Position numbers and translations under genes: made by a program. The notes beneath the pieces were generated by a model. It was not told where the DNA came from. It did not search any database and saw only the letters and a program-made list of their open reading frames with translations. Source: Catonia carolina (lineage: Eukaryota > Arthropoda > Insecta > Hemiptera > Achilidae). Taken from it: a stretch of DNA of 64,000 nucleotides. This document shows positions 46,025 through 58,133 of the stretch, piece after piece. The stretch lies in NCBI GenBank assembly GCA_035578175.1, contig JAQMRL010000006.1, forward strand, positions 29,018,393 through 29,082,392, given 5' to 3'. Within the stretch, counting starts at the first letter, position 1. Every line of letters begins with the position of its first letter.

Positions 46025-47467
46025 ATGATGGAAACGACGTTAAGGAGAACACTACCCCAGGTGGTAATCCCTCGGGAAAATCCACCACCGCCATGCGGTG
46101 AAGAGAGGCCTAGGATTCTGGGGAACCTCAACACATGCGGTGAAGGTGAATCGGAGCACCTTGGAACTCTAAAATTTAAGAAATGCACACAAATGGGAAC
46201 ACTTAATGTAAACTCGCTCATCAAGGTGGGGAAACTCAAGGAACTGGAACTTCATCTCACAAAGAATCAAATCTTAATCGCGGCCATCCAGGAAACAAGA
46301 TTCCAAGATGAAAATGTATCGGAATTTGGTAACTACAGAATTTACAAGGGGAAACCCGCGAGAAAGATCTGCAGGAACATGCCACTCCTCGGAACGGCTT
46401 TTATGGTACATAAGAAAATCACAAACAACATCAAGGAATTTTACTCCAAATCCAACAGGCTATCTGCACTCACACTAAGATGCAAAAGTAAGGCATATAC
46501 ACTTGTTAACTGTCACGCACCAATCAATGCAGACAACAAAAGAAACCCCGGAAAGGTGGAAATGTTCTGGAACATGCTGGAAACCACACTCTCCAGGATC
46601 CCCAAGATCAACACAATTATTCTCCTGGGGGATTTCAATGCCCAAATCGGCAGAGAAAAAGCACTCAGAAACACCATCGGAATGTATCCAGCATACCAGA
46701 GAACAAATACCAATGGCAGACGATTGGTGCAAACCTGTCGAATGTTCAATCTCCAGATCATGTCTACCAAATTCAGGAAGCTACCTAGAAAAGCCAAGAC
46801 TTAGATCTCCCCAAACTCGCTCCTTGGGGAATTTCAACTAGATCATGTTGCAGTCTCCAGGAGAAGTGTGGCAGAGGTCCGGAATGTCAAGGTGGTACGA
46901 AACGGGAACTTTGACTCTGACCACTTTTTATCCAAGATCAAATTTCGTCCACTTCCGTTCAGCAGGGGAAAACACACTAAAAGAATCCCAAGATTCAACA
47001 CTAACAGACTTTGGGTAACGGACGAGATCAGGGAACAATTCAACCTAAACATAAATACAGAGGCAGACCAGGACTGGATTTCACTTCAGACAAGCATCGT
47101 CAGATCAGCCCGCGAAACGATTGGTCTGGCCTCGACCTGCCGAAGAGTCTGGTGGAACTCAGAATGTGAAAAGGCTCTACGTCTCCGTGCGTTCACCTGG
47201 CAAAAATGGAGATCATCAAAAAAACCCAGGGACCTTCAACTCTTCCAAGACACCCGAAGACTAACGGCAAAAACTCTTCGCCAAACCAAACGAAAGTTTG
47301 AGCCTCCCAGCTCCTCCAAATGCAAGAGGATTTTACACACAACAACTCACGAGACTTCTACCAGACCTTCAAAGATAAACTCCGAGGATACCAGGCCCCA
47401 AGCCTATGTTTTAAGAAGCCGGATGGAACCCTGGGTCTTGACGACAGAGAGAACTGCCAAATTCTAG
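46025..47467 (+). pseudogene. AP endonuclease part of RTE-like ORF, one nonsense codon
   Basis: Endonuclease motifs in order: GTLNVNSLIKVGKL, IAAIQETRF, LVNCHAPINADN, LLGDFNAQIG and FDSDHFL. A TAG at 46802-46804 interrupts the frame where relatives usually have a Trp. The same frame then reopens at once and runs through the linker (RLWVTDEIREQF, then RRVWWNSECEKALR) to 47467. The RT lies in the next frame, so a frameshift has occurred near 47300. The domain would nick target DNA for priming. Confidence 0.8.
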
Positions 47468-49173
47468 CTGACTACTTCAGGGAACTCCTCAACTGTCCAC
47501 CACCACCATCCAGGTTAGGCCAAGCCATGTACACACCAAACGATACTCCCATTTCGCCGCCATCTGAGGAAGAGATACGGAACGCAATTCACACCCTAAA
47601 AAACAACAAAGCCTGCGGAGAAGACTCTATTACAGCAGAAATCCTCAAATGGTCCTGCTCATCAACACTCAAAAATCTACATCAAATCTTCACTCATATC
47701 TGGGAAACAGAAAAACTACCCACTGAATGGAAAAATGCACTTATACACCCGCTCCATAAGAGAAAAGATAAACAAGATGTTAACAATTACAGAGGCATCT
47801 CTCTGTTGCAGGTAACCTATAAGGTTTTTTCCAAAATACTTTTGGGCAGGATCGAACCAATTTTGGATCCACTGCTCGGAGAATATCAAGGAGGCTTCCG
47901 CAGGGGAAGATCATGCGCTGAGCAAATCTTCAACCTCGAATCAATAATCCACTATGCAAAATCCAGATCTAGCCCATTGACAGTCTCCTTTATAGACTTC
48001 CAAAAGGCATTTGACTCAATTGATAGAGCAATCCTGGACCACACACTCAGAGAATTTGGAACACCAACTAAACTAGCAAATCTTCTTCGAGAAACCCTAT
48101 CAAATACATTCTCGAAAGTAAAATTCAGAGGAGAACTATCAAAGCCATTTGAAATAAAAACGGGGGTCAGACAGGGAGATGGACTCTCCCCACTTCTGTT
48201 CAACTGTATACTTGAGAAGGTGGTCCGAATGTGGACGCAAAAATTAAGAGCACATCACATCAAGCCAATCACTCTGGGCGTCCAAAGCAGAAGAATTTCA
48301 ACACACTGCCTAGCCTTTGCGGATGATTTCGCTATTCTCTCCAGGTCCACAGAGGAAGCCATTACAGCAATCAACCTACTAGAGGAGACAGCGAACCTGG
48401 TAGGACTCAAGATTTCCGCAGAAAAAACCAAATTTATAACCAGCTCAAAGACCCCGCCGCAATTTATACAGACAGATATCGGGAGAATAGAACGAGTCGC
48501 AAAATTCAAATATCTTGGGGAATACATCCTCCCAACAGGTCTTGATAAACCAGGCATCGAAGAAAGACTCAATAAGTTGGAAAGGGCGTACGGAATCACG
48601 AGGAACATGTACGCCAGGAAATGTATTTCCAGAAATGCCAAAATCAGACACTATCAGACTGTTATCCTGCCTGAATGTCTATATGCCAGCGAATGTCTAA
48701 TTCTCAACCGCAACACAGATAGGTTGGAAATCTTGAAAAGGAGAATTCTTAGAAGAATACTGGGCCCAAACCGCACGGAGGATGGGTGGAGATTGAAGAG
48801 CAACAGAGAAATATATCAATATACTGAGACAATATTGGCAACAATGAAGAAAAGAAGACTGCTCTTTTTTGGACACCTGCACAGAATGGATCCCAACAGA
48901 CTCACTAAGAAAGTATTTGATTTCTGCCATAACAGGAAAACAACACAGGCATGGTTTCGAGAAATAGCAAAAGACCTACAACTGAACCATATTACAACAC
49001 GAGACATCTTAGATAGAAACAAATACAGAAGCCAAATACGAAGCATCAAAGAGTTCCAGGGTGGACACAGACCTCCGAGGACTGGAACAGCATGGTCTCA
49101 GGAGAGGAAGAAGAGATTCAGCGAGGGAATGAAGGCAGTTTGGGCTGAACGGAGGAAGAACAGAGCGAAATGA
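47320..49173 (+). pseudogene. Reverse transcriptase part of RTE-like ORF, intact domain
   Basis: 617 open codons from the first ATG after the frameshift. RT motifs: LKNNKACGEDSITAEIL, VNNYRGISLL, GGFRRGRSCAEQIF, FIDFQKAFDSID, GVRQGDGLSPLLF and the active site LAFADDFAIL. The RTE-type C terminus has LFFGHLHRMD and a final basic segment, KAVWAERRKNRAK. No internal stop. Separated from its endonuclease by the frameshift, it is probably not made as a functional protein. Diverged relatives lie at 37256 and 31850. Confidence 0.85.
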
Positions 49174-49228
49174 GATTTGAAGTTGTATCGTGATCCCTAG
49201 TGGTCCTAACGGAAAAAACAATTATTTT

Positions 49229-49774
49229 TCAACTTGAAACAGTATGCGCTGACGCACGGTTTATACTACGTGAATTACGGTTTGAAACTGAAATTATTTA
49301 GTTTTCTGGGTCTAGGAATTCACTGGTGAAGATGCAATTCGATAACGGTTATTGAGATAACTAATTTTTTGGTTTACCGGTAGGATTTTTCAAGAAAAAC
49401 AAATATTTGGGAATTTTCAGCAAATCTGTATGGCAATGGCTTTCAAGCGACAACGATATCATTAAAATCGGATTGATAAAATTCCAGAAATGGTTCTCTT
49501 AACAAAACATTATACCATTTTATAATATTAGTAGCCTACTATAGATTTTTTTTAGTTTTAAACTGAAGATAGGAAACTGTCACCCGGTTTAACTGTTGAA
49601 TAGATTTCGCAAATTAGAATTCATTTATAAAACGTTTAACTTGGAGCAATATTAATAATAATAGTAATAATTTATTTATTTCAATGATATTACCATTACA
49701 TAAAAAAGAAATTACCATAATACAAAATTTCATACAGTAAACTACTATAACAGGAAAAACAATTAAAAACTTAC
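49229..49774. other. AT-rich interval
   Basis: No gene or repeat family recognised. Confidence 0.3.
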
Positions 49775-49958
49775 TATTCAGTTCTTGAGGTATTCTGTTC
49801 ACACACACACACACACACACAGACCAATCGCTAAAAACATGTTCTTTGGGTTTAGGGGTCTGAAAACGTGCAGGTCCGGTGAAAACTCGATTTCTAAAAA
49901 TCGACATGAAAACAATACTTTCCTTCCTATATATGTATTCATATAGTCAAGAGAAAGT
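49775..49958 (-). mobile_element. Family A end fragment
   Basis: The microsatellite (49799-49820) to subterminal end (ATAGTCAAGAGAAAGT) of family A. The rest of the element is missing. Confidence 0.75.
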
Positions 49959-50142
49959 AATAAGCCTTGCAGTATAGTTATAAATAGCTTAGGGTTCATA
50001 GATTCACCATGTCTTACACCTCGCCGAGTTGGATTTGGTTGTGCTTTTGCACATCATGGCGTATTTCATATTATAGGCACATTAGTCCTTAATTTTTTTA
50101 CTTTAAAATTAAATTATAACGTCAAACAAATTAAGAAAGGCC

Positions 50143-50222
50143 TCTCTAGTGTAGTGATTAGCGTACTGATCTACAACGTGGAGGCCTCGGGTTTGATACT
50201 CAGCTAGGTTCTGGAAATTTTC
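50143..50222 (+). mobile_element. tRNA-derived SINE head, separate family
   Basis: CTCTAGTGTAGTGATTAGCG is an A-box-like tRNA start, and CGGGTTTGATACTC is a degenerate B box about 45 bases further on, with AGGCCTCGG between. It resembles a Val/Asp-type tRNA head. The 3' extent of the SINE is unclear and it is not the same family as D. Confidence 0.55.
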
Positions 50223-51109
50223 GCAAGTAAAACTCACTGTTTTCGATACATAACCCACCGTAGTCACTAACAACCAAGCAGTTGACATGATTTTAAATTT
50301 TAAAAAAACTAAAAAAGTTTTTACATAAATAATTCCAATAAAATTTTACTCCAGTTAGGAACAATATTATTCAGTCGTGCCATCCCATGAATGATTTTTA
50401 AAGTAACTTTTTAGTAATAATATTATTTATAAATTTCACTAGTTTTAGGTACAGTTATAAAATAAATCAAAACAAAGGTGAAACACATGTATTAAATTTT
50501 ATTTACTTAATATTGGGCGTGATCATAATTTCCGAATCTCCACCCATGCAATGTTTGGCTAGCGGTTAACAAGAACAAGGTGGTTTATAATAATGGACTT
50601 TCACTGTTGATCTGCATATTTTATAACTGCAGAATAATATTGATGAATTAATTTGCAAACACGTGCAAAAATTAAACAAACGTCCGACTTTCTAAGTATA
50701 TGAATTTATAACATAACGTAGACTAATATTTATATATCTGTCTGGGCGAAAATTATCAAAATAATTATTTAACTTCAATAAATTTTAATATGTGATACAT
50801 TAAATAATAAGGTGTGCAAATATGAAAGAAAATTATGCTACTTTCCTTGTACTATTTGTATAAATTATGCATTTTAAAATCTGTTCTGTTCATTAGTCCG
50901 TCCTTCGTATTAACATTTAAATCTTTTAAATAAATGTATTTAAAAATGAAATTTATTTGAACGTTTTATAAATTATGGTTTTTAAGGAGTTTAATGGATT
51001 ATTAATTTGAGATTGAAAATGTTTGTCGTTTTTTTCTTCCTATTCAGGAAAAATAATAATATTATAATAAAATAATCTTTAAATTTACAAAATCATTTGT
51101 TTAAATTAG
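50223..51109. other. AT-rich interval
   Basis: No gene or repeat family recognised. Confidence 0.3.
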
Positions 51110-51700
51110 AATCGTGGTTTACGAAGTGAAGAATAAAAATTAATTCGGACAAAACAAATCACATTACCTTTAGCTTGAGACAAACCTGTCCGAGAGTTTT
51201 CTTGTATGACTCTCTTATACCTCAAGCTGACAAAATTCGGTACCTCGGTCTACATATAGAAAGACGGCGTAGATGGAATGAACAAGTAACCCATTTGACG
51301 TAAAGCATTAGATGATAGGCGAAAACAGCTATACAACCTTTTATCTCGTTGATCAAAATTGCCGATTCCTCTAAAATTGCTGTATATAAGACTTTACTTA
51401 AGCCAATATGGATGTACGGTTGCCAGATCTATGGTTCACCAAAACCATCAGTCAGTGCTAAACTTCACCGGTTTCAATCAAAATTGGTTCGTACGCTAGT
51501 TAACTCTCCATTTTTTGTGTCAAATCACACACTTCATTCGGACCTAAAAATCCCATTAATTAATGACACCATACACGAAATGTATCAACGCTTTAGATTA
51601 AAATTACTTAACAAGTCGAATTAATTAATTAATGAACTAAGTTCTCCACATTTACCAGGCAATCCATTTCGTCGGATCAACAGGATATGAAGCAGAGACT
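51110..51700 (+). pseudogene. Decayed Jockey-like RT C terminus
   Basis: Reads KINSDKTNHITFSLRQTCPR, then IRYLGLHIERRRRWNEQVT-type sequence, then (51349-51624) YKTLLKPIWMYGCQIYGSPK and QSKLVRTLVNSPFFVSNHTL. It has a stop near 51300 and a frameshift before 51349. Same family as 17750 and 25855 but independently truncated. Confidence 0.8.
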
Positions 51701-51771
51701 TAGGTTAACTTCAGTCAATACAGTTAAAATTTATTAACGTTTAATAACAACACACAAAATAATTAAACTTT

Positions 51772-51985
51772 TTGTTAAGGTCATCAGCCAAAAGGCTGGT
51801 TTGAACCTGTAGTGGTTTTACTAAGTAAAACGAAGAGTGAGGTGGTTTACAATTGCCTTCCTCACTGAGTGGTAAAGTAAGCTTATCAGCATGTCGGGCA
51901 CTCTGAAAATCACATATTTCCACTCTGCAAAAATGATACCTTCAATTCATTCACCACAGGGTCTAGCTGTTTAATGAAATTCACT
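51772..51985 (-). repeat. Family C fragment
   Basis: GGTCATCAGCCAAAAGGCTGG through TTTAATGAAATTCACTAG. A second short tail-side piece (ATCATCCGAAAAGCTGGTTT) follows at 51998-52035. Confidence 0.7.
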
Positions 51986-52035
51986 AGTTTCATAGTTTAT
52001 CATCCGAAAAGCTGGTTTGAACCTCTAGAGGCTTT

Positions 52036-52264
52036 GAAATTACGTACTGAATAAAAAAAATTCAATAAATAGAGCAAGGCCAATTTTAGAACAGCTTATT
52101 TTTTCCACGGTTACACAATAATAATTCTGATCTCAATTGGGATTAATCTACATTAAAAGAAAAATTAAAACTGAAAGAAATCTAATACAAAAACAAAAAA
52201 AAGGTTTGTGAAAAAATTAAATTTTCAACTATATTCATTGGTGTAAACCTCACTTTTTCCCTTA
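52036..52264. other. AT-rich spacer
   Basis: Nothing recognised. Confidence 0.3.
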
Positions 52265-52590
52265 AAACTTCCTGGGACTGAGCGGAGGTTACATTACTTC
52301 CTCACTGAGCGGAATAGTATGCTTATCAGCATGCCACACCCTCTGAAAAGCATCTATTTTTTACCATCACTTCATTCACCATAGGATCTGGCTGTATAAT
52401 GAAATTCATTACTTTCAGAGGAGGTAATTCTGATTAGTGTCTTTTACACCTCTACCTCTCTATTCTTAAATGATTCAGTCAGATAATTGGCTGACCATGT
52501 GATAAGAAACAGAACTATTTATTTTGGCCCTGCAACGAACAGATTGAGTGCAATTAATTTGAAAATTCTCCTGTCTAATTCAACTTATTG
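52265..52590 (-). repeat. Family C copy
   Basis: CTTCCTCACTGAGCGGAATA through GCAACGAACAGATTGAGTGC, near the head end. The tail is missing. Confidence 0.7.
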
Positions 52591-52719
52591 TAAATTACAG
52601 TAATTAAACTTATTATGACTAATATAATAATATTAATGATTAAATTGTGATAAGGCTAATTTTAGTAATTAACTGCGGGAGTCCTAATGAGTGATGTCCT
52701 CCTTTAACGTGTAACGTCA

Positions 52720-53666
52720 TTTTTACTTTCTCTTGCCTATACGAATATAATATAAGAAGGAAAGTATTGTTTTCCTGTCGATTTTTCGAAATCGAGATTT
52801 TACGAAATCTACACGTTTTCAGACTCCTCAACCCAAAAAACATGTTTTTAGCGATTGGTGTGTGTGTGTGTGTGTGTGTGCGTGCGTGTGTGTGTGTGTG
52901 TGTGTATGTGTGCGTGTGTGATCAGAATATCTCATGAACAGAACATCGTACGAACTTGAAACTGGAAACTTCAGTTACATACAACTACCGGACCCGACAC
53001 GAAGATTTTTATAAAAATCGGTCAACCGGAAGTAGTAATTTATTCGTGTCTTTTTTAACATTTTTGCGATTTTCTGAAAAACGGCTCGTACCTATTTTTT
53101 AAAAATCGCCTCACTTACTAAAAATTTTATGTTTTACAAGATAGAGTAGGCGCCATGTCTGCTGAAACTCTTGGAGAGGCTGTTTTTACGTAAAAAAGTT
53201 GTCTTTTTAAGATTGCGGCTTTAATATGCATTTTAGCGCAAGAATGTATAATAAAAGTTGCAGAGAACTTAAAATCCTACAACTTTTGCTTTAAACATAT
53301 TTTTGTTTAACGCTTAGTTTAGCGGTAATTAGCGATTTTCTGTTTTTTTCTCACGAAAACGTGTATGCATTTTACGACTAACGTGTATATAATAAAATTT
53401 TTAGGAAATTAAAACATCAGCAGCTTTTAATTAAAGCATTCTTTCTACAGAGCCTAGTTTAGAGTGAAAGAGTAAGTTTCCGTATTTTTAAGCCTAACTG
53501 AGGTTGATTTTTATTTTGCGTCTTTCACTAATGATTAAAATTGGGTTATGTTTATTAAGGTTATTTTTTTGTTTATTTCTAATGTTTTGTTACTAATATT
53601 AGTTTATATGGTTAATTGTTTGCATTGGCAAGAGAAAGTTGTGTGAGTGTTTCACACCAAATTTTT
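52720..53666 (+). mobile_element. Family A helentron-like repeat, full copy
   Basis: Begins TTTTTACTTTCTCTTGCCTA. GT microsatellite at 52857-52920 with CG interruptions. Ends GGCAAGAGAAAGTT, then the hairpin GTGTGAGTGTTTCACAC, then CAAATTTTT. Both subterminal repeats match over 13 bases (ACTTTCTCTTGCC and its complement), making this the best copy for defining the family. Confidence 0.85.
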
Positions 53667-54399
53667 AAATATACATATATACGAGTATAAATTATATGCA
53701 TATTTGTTGGGTGCTAAACCGCACAGTTATAAATAAAAATAAATAAATTTATATAACAAGATTTGTAAGTAAAAAATATATTTTTTTTATTTCCTGATAC
53801 AAATAAGTAAGATTTTAATTATCTTATAAAGTTAATGTATTCTGTTTGCAACGCGTAAATTATTAAACAGAAAATGAACTAGTTTAATCTTTCCTAAGGA
53901 ACGAAACTGCTACCATGAGAAATTGTATAGTATATAACGTTGTAATGATTAAATTCCTAAGCCATTTACTATTAAGATGAATACAGTTTGAGTGAGAAAT
54001 ATTTGGTGGAATTCAATGGTAAATAATTCATAAGACAAATATTTTCACGGCTTGGTAATTTGTAATGAACATAATGAAATATGTTTCAAGTGGAACAGTA
54101 GAAGCGATGTATGAACAATATGGGCTTATACAGTAGAACAAACTTTATATCATAATAGAGCCAAGTTTAATTCTATTTTGCTCAATAGTTATGGAACAGA
54201 ATGTGTTTTATGACTTTGTATTATAACGATTGTCGAGAACTCAGTAAAAGCTAAAATGCGTTCTTAATATTCCTTTACGAACTGAAAATATATTTTAAAA
54301 CAAGAATTAATCGTTATTTGAACAACTAAATAAATTTTCTTTAAAGAAAAAAATTAATTTAAAACACTTACACGACTTTCTCTCACCAATTTACTAAAT
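53667..54399. other. AT-rich interval
   Basis: No gene or repeat family recognised. Confidence 0.3.
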
Positions 54400-54411
54400 A
54401 ATGAAAAATAT

Positions 54412-54799
54412 GTTGTTGTTTAGATCAACAGGCTGGTTTGAACCTCTAGAGGTTTTACTAAGTAAAACGAGGAGTGAGGTGGTTTACCATTGCCTTCCTC
54501 ACTGAGTGGAAAAGTACGCTTATCAGCATGCCGGGCCCTCTGAAAACCACATATTTTCCACTCTGTAAATGACACCTTCACTTCATTCATCACAGGGTCC
54601 AACTGTATAATGAAATTCATTACTTTCAGAGGAGATAACTCTGATTAGTGTCTTTTACACCTCTACCTCTTCTGTTCTTAAATGATTCAGTCATTTAATT
54701 GGCTGACCATGTGGTAAGAAACACAACTATTTATTTTAGCCCTGCAATGAACAGATTGAGTGTTAATATTTTGACACTCCACCTGTCTGTTATGGGCAG
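54412..54799 (-). mobile_element. Family C SINE-like element, full copy
   Basis: 388 bp from the (TTG)n tail side to CTGTCTGTTATGGGCAG, flanked by the 12-base direct repeat AATGAAAAATAT at 54400-54411 and 54800-54811. Together with 27764-28148 it fixes both ends of the family. Confidence 0.85.
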
Positions 54800-54918
54800 A
54801 ATGAAAAATATAATCTATGTTTAATCATTAGTAAAGAACATAAACCGCTTAAAATCAACTGACCAACTTCTTAAAACTGAACGCAGAATTATCAGAACCT
54901 GCCTTAACAAGAATTACC

Positions 54919-55770
54919 AAAAAGATCTGGTGTGAAACACTCACACAACTTTTTCTTGCCAATGAAAATTATGAACAATATAGCCTAACATTAGTAATAA
55001 AACGTTAGATTTAAACAAAAAACTAATCACAATAAACATAACCTAATTTTCATTATGCATGAAAGATGCAAAATGAAAATAAACCTCAGTTCGGTTTAAA
55101 AATACGGGAAATCTCTCTTTCACGCTAAACTAGGATCTGCAGAGAAAAATGGCCTAACTAAAAAATGCTCTAAAATGTGTAGATCTTTTAATTTCCTATA
55201 AATTTGATTTTATACTCTTTTGTCGTAAAATGTAGCTATGCTAAGGCTGAAATCTTAAAAAACGATTTTTTCACACCCTTTCATGAGAAATAAACAGAAA
55301 ATTGCAAATTACCGCTTAACTAAGTGTTATACAATAACTGTTTGAAATAAAAGTTATAGAATTTTAAATTGTTTACAACTTTTATTGTGTAAATTTTTGC
55401 GCTAAAATCCATATTAAAGCCGCAATCTTAAACAAACAATTTTTTACGTGAAAACAGCCTCTCCAAGAATTTCAGCAGACATGGCGCCTACCCTATCTTG
55501 TAGAGCATTAAAAATACAGTGAATGAGGCAATTTTTCAAAAAAACGTAGGAGCCGTTTTTGAGAAAATCGCAAATAAGTTAAAAATGACACGAATAAACT
55601 ACTACTTCTGGTTGACCGATTTTGATGAAAATGTTTTTTGTCGGGTCCTCTAGTGGTATCTAACTTAAGTTTCAAGTTTCAAGTTCGTACGATGTTCCGT
55701 TCTTGAGATATTCTGTTCACAACACAAACACACACACACCAGAGTGTTTCACACCAATTTTTTTTTATCT
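54919..55770 (-). mobile_element. Family A copy with rearranged end
   Basis: Hairpin, subterminal repeat and body run normally to the CA microsatellite near 55720-55739. There, instead of the usual ATCGCTAAAAACATG block, the sequence jumps to AGAGTGTTTCACACCAATTT, the hairpin end of a copy in the opposite orientation. Confidence 0.7.
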
Positions 55771-56427
55771 TTTAACGGTAATTAAAATTAATTGACCAAA
55801 CAAGTTGAAGGATATGTAAATTAAGCAACTAATAATTCATAAATTGAATCCGTAGTAACATTCGCAAGAAACTCATTCTAGTTTGCCATTCATTTCATTA
55901 ATACTTTTCTCAGTTTATGCGAAAGCATTTCAAGTACATGCTAACATGACAATTCATTTTTATGTGCAGAATACTTAATATATTGCCGCTATACTTATTA
56001 CAACATTTTTATTCCCTAGTTATTTTGCATAATGACAAGTGTAAAATACATAATCCATTATAATATAATATTATTGTCTATTATTTACAGTGTAAATAAA
56101 CCGGTTGAATCAATACTATTACTAGGGTTACACCTGTGTATATATATTATGAAATCAAAAGTAAAAATCAAATCTCTACTCTTTAGAAGTACAATTTAAG
56201 AAATAAATTTGTTCATAACTAATGAATAATTACTACAAGAATTTCTATTTTGTAATATAATTTTATTTTGGACATTTATTTTGTTACATCACTTCACTGT
56301 ATGGAATTAATATAAATAAATACTTTATTAAAACTGTTAGTTTGTAACTTACTAGATATAATATAAAAATGAAATACTTAAGTTGGTATACCTGTATGGT
56401 TTTTTCTTTACTTCATTTATAAAAAAA
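55771..56427. other. AT-rich interval
   Basis: No gene or repeat family recognised. Confidence 0.3.
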
Positions 56428-57314
56428 AAATCTGGTGTGAAACACTCACACAACTTTCTCTTGCCAATGCAAATAATTAACAATAAACCTAATTAGTAAT
56501 AAAACATTAGATATAAACAAAAAATGAACGTCAATAAACATAACCTAATTTTAATCATGAGTGAAAGACGCAAAATGAAAATCGACCTCAGTTTGGCAAA
56601 AAAATACGGAAAATCACTATTTCACGCTAAATAAACTTTGTAGCGAAAAATGCTCTAAATAATAGTTGTATATCTTTTAATTTCCTATAAATTTGGTTTT
56701 ATACACTTTTGTCGTAAATTGCATATTATTGCTGAAATCTTAAAACCCGATTTTTTTCACACGTTTTCGTGAGAAATAAACAGAAAATTGCAAATTACCG
56801 CTTAACTAAGCGTTATACAAAAAATGTTTGAAATAAAAGTTGTAGGATTTTAAATTGTCTACAACTTTTATTATGTGTATAATTTTGCGCTAAAATGCAT
56901 TTTAAAACCGCAATTTTAAACAAACAATTTTTTACGTGAAAACAGCCTCTCCAAGAATTTAGGAGCAATTTTAGAATGTAGGAGCCGTTTTTGAGAAAAT
57001 CGCAAAAAAGTAATAATGACACGAATAAACTAATACTTTCGGTTGACCGATTTTGATGAAATGTTCGCGTCGGGTCCGGTAGTAGTATCTAACTTAAGTT
57101 TCAAGTTTCAAATTTGTACGATGTTCCGTTCTTGAGATATTCTGTTCACACACACACACACGCGCGCACGCGCACTCACACAAACCAATTGCTAAAAACA
57201 TGTTTTTTTTTGGGTTCAAAGGGTCTGAAAACGTGTAGATCCGGTGAAAACTCGATTTTGAAAAATCGACATGAAAACAATACTTTATTATATATTCATG
57301 TAGGCAAGAGAAAG
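56428..57314 (-). mobile_element. Family A helentron-like repeat, full copy
   Basis: Hairpin GTGTGAAACACTCACAC, CTTTCTCTTGCC, body with a small internal deletion around 56965, a mixed CA/CG microsatellite at 57147-57180, and end TAGGCAAGAGAAAGT. Confidence 0.8.
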
Positions 57315-57664
57315 TAAAAACATTAAAATATTAATAATATTTTCTGTAATTACTTACTTTAAACCACTCAAATTCCGGATAAAGGGGTAATAACTTTTGT
57401 TACCTTATTAAGGAAATTTACAACGGTTTATAAAACGAGTAAGTATAATTTATATGAGATGATGGAATGAAATGAGGTGAAACGTGCTTTAAGACTCTGA
57501 AGAAGAGGCGTTTCTACTGAAGTTATGCAATGAAGTGGCTTTTGTTTATTATAATGGGAAGCACATTACTTTTACATAATAATGTCCTTACACGCATAAT
57601 ATAATCTTGAAACCATACACTAACAAAGAAATTATAACTTATGTTACTAAATTTTTCTCTTTTT
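57315..57664. other. Interval without recognised feature
   Basis: AT-rich. The 13-base string ATGGGAAGCACAT near 57560 also occurs inside the piggyBac-like element near 57986; no further similarity noticed. Confidence 0.3.
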
Positions 57665-58133
57665 AAACTTTAATGTATGTACATTGCGATCTGTTAATTT
57701 TAATAACAGTAAGCGATCCCATGACCCAATGAGATAAGAATGATATGTATGACGACTTAGACTCAGGCCGACCATTCTTGAGAGAGTACAGTTAACTCTT
57801 TATAGGGCAGTACTACGGAGAAAAATGTAGGTACAACCATGTAAAATGTTCAATTTTGTTTTATAGGGATTTCAATAATGTATTTCTAGTGCCAGAACGA
57901 AGAAAGATGGTGAACCGAAGAAAGATATTTCTTTGTTTTGGATGTTAAGCCCTGGTAAGTATACTTACCAAGGAATGTTTATTGAAATGGGAAGCACATA
58001 ATGTTCAGGGGTAAAAATGCTTATTAAAACAACTTATAGTACTATATAATTGAAAAACGTGTAGAATAACTTATCTTAACTTTAAAATAGCATAAATGCT
58101 CGCTTTCTCGTTAAAAACTCGAATTTTCTAAGC

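Larger units (their letters stand above)
45811..49219 (+). mobile_element. Near-complete RTE-like non-LTR retrotransposon with TSD
   Basis: About 3.4 kb carrying an AP endonuclease and an RT in one continuous coding order, with a short 5' UTR and a very short 3' UTR. The direct repeat AATTATTTT at 45802-45810 and 49220-49228 is a plausible target duplication. It is much less AT-rich than its surroundings. It inserted about 30 bases past the poly(A) of the preceding element. Confidence 0.75.
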
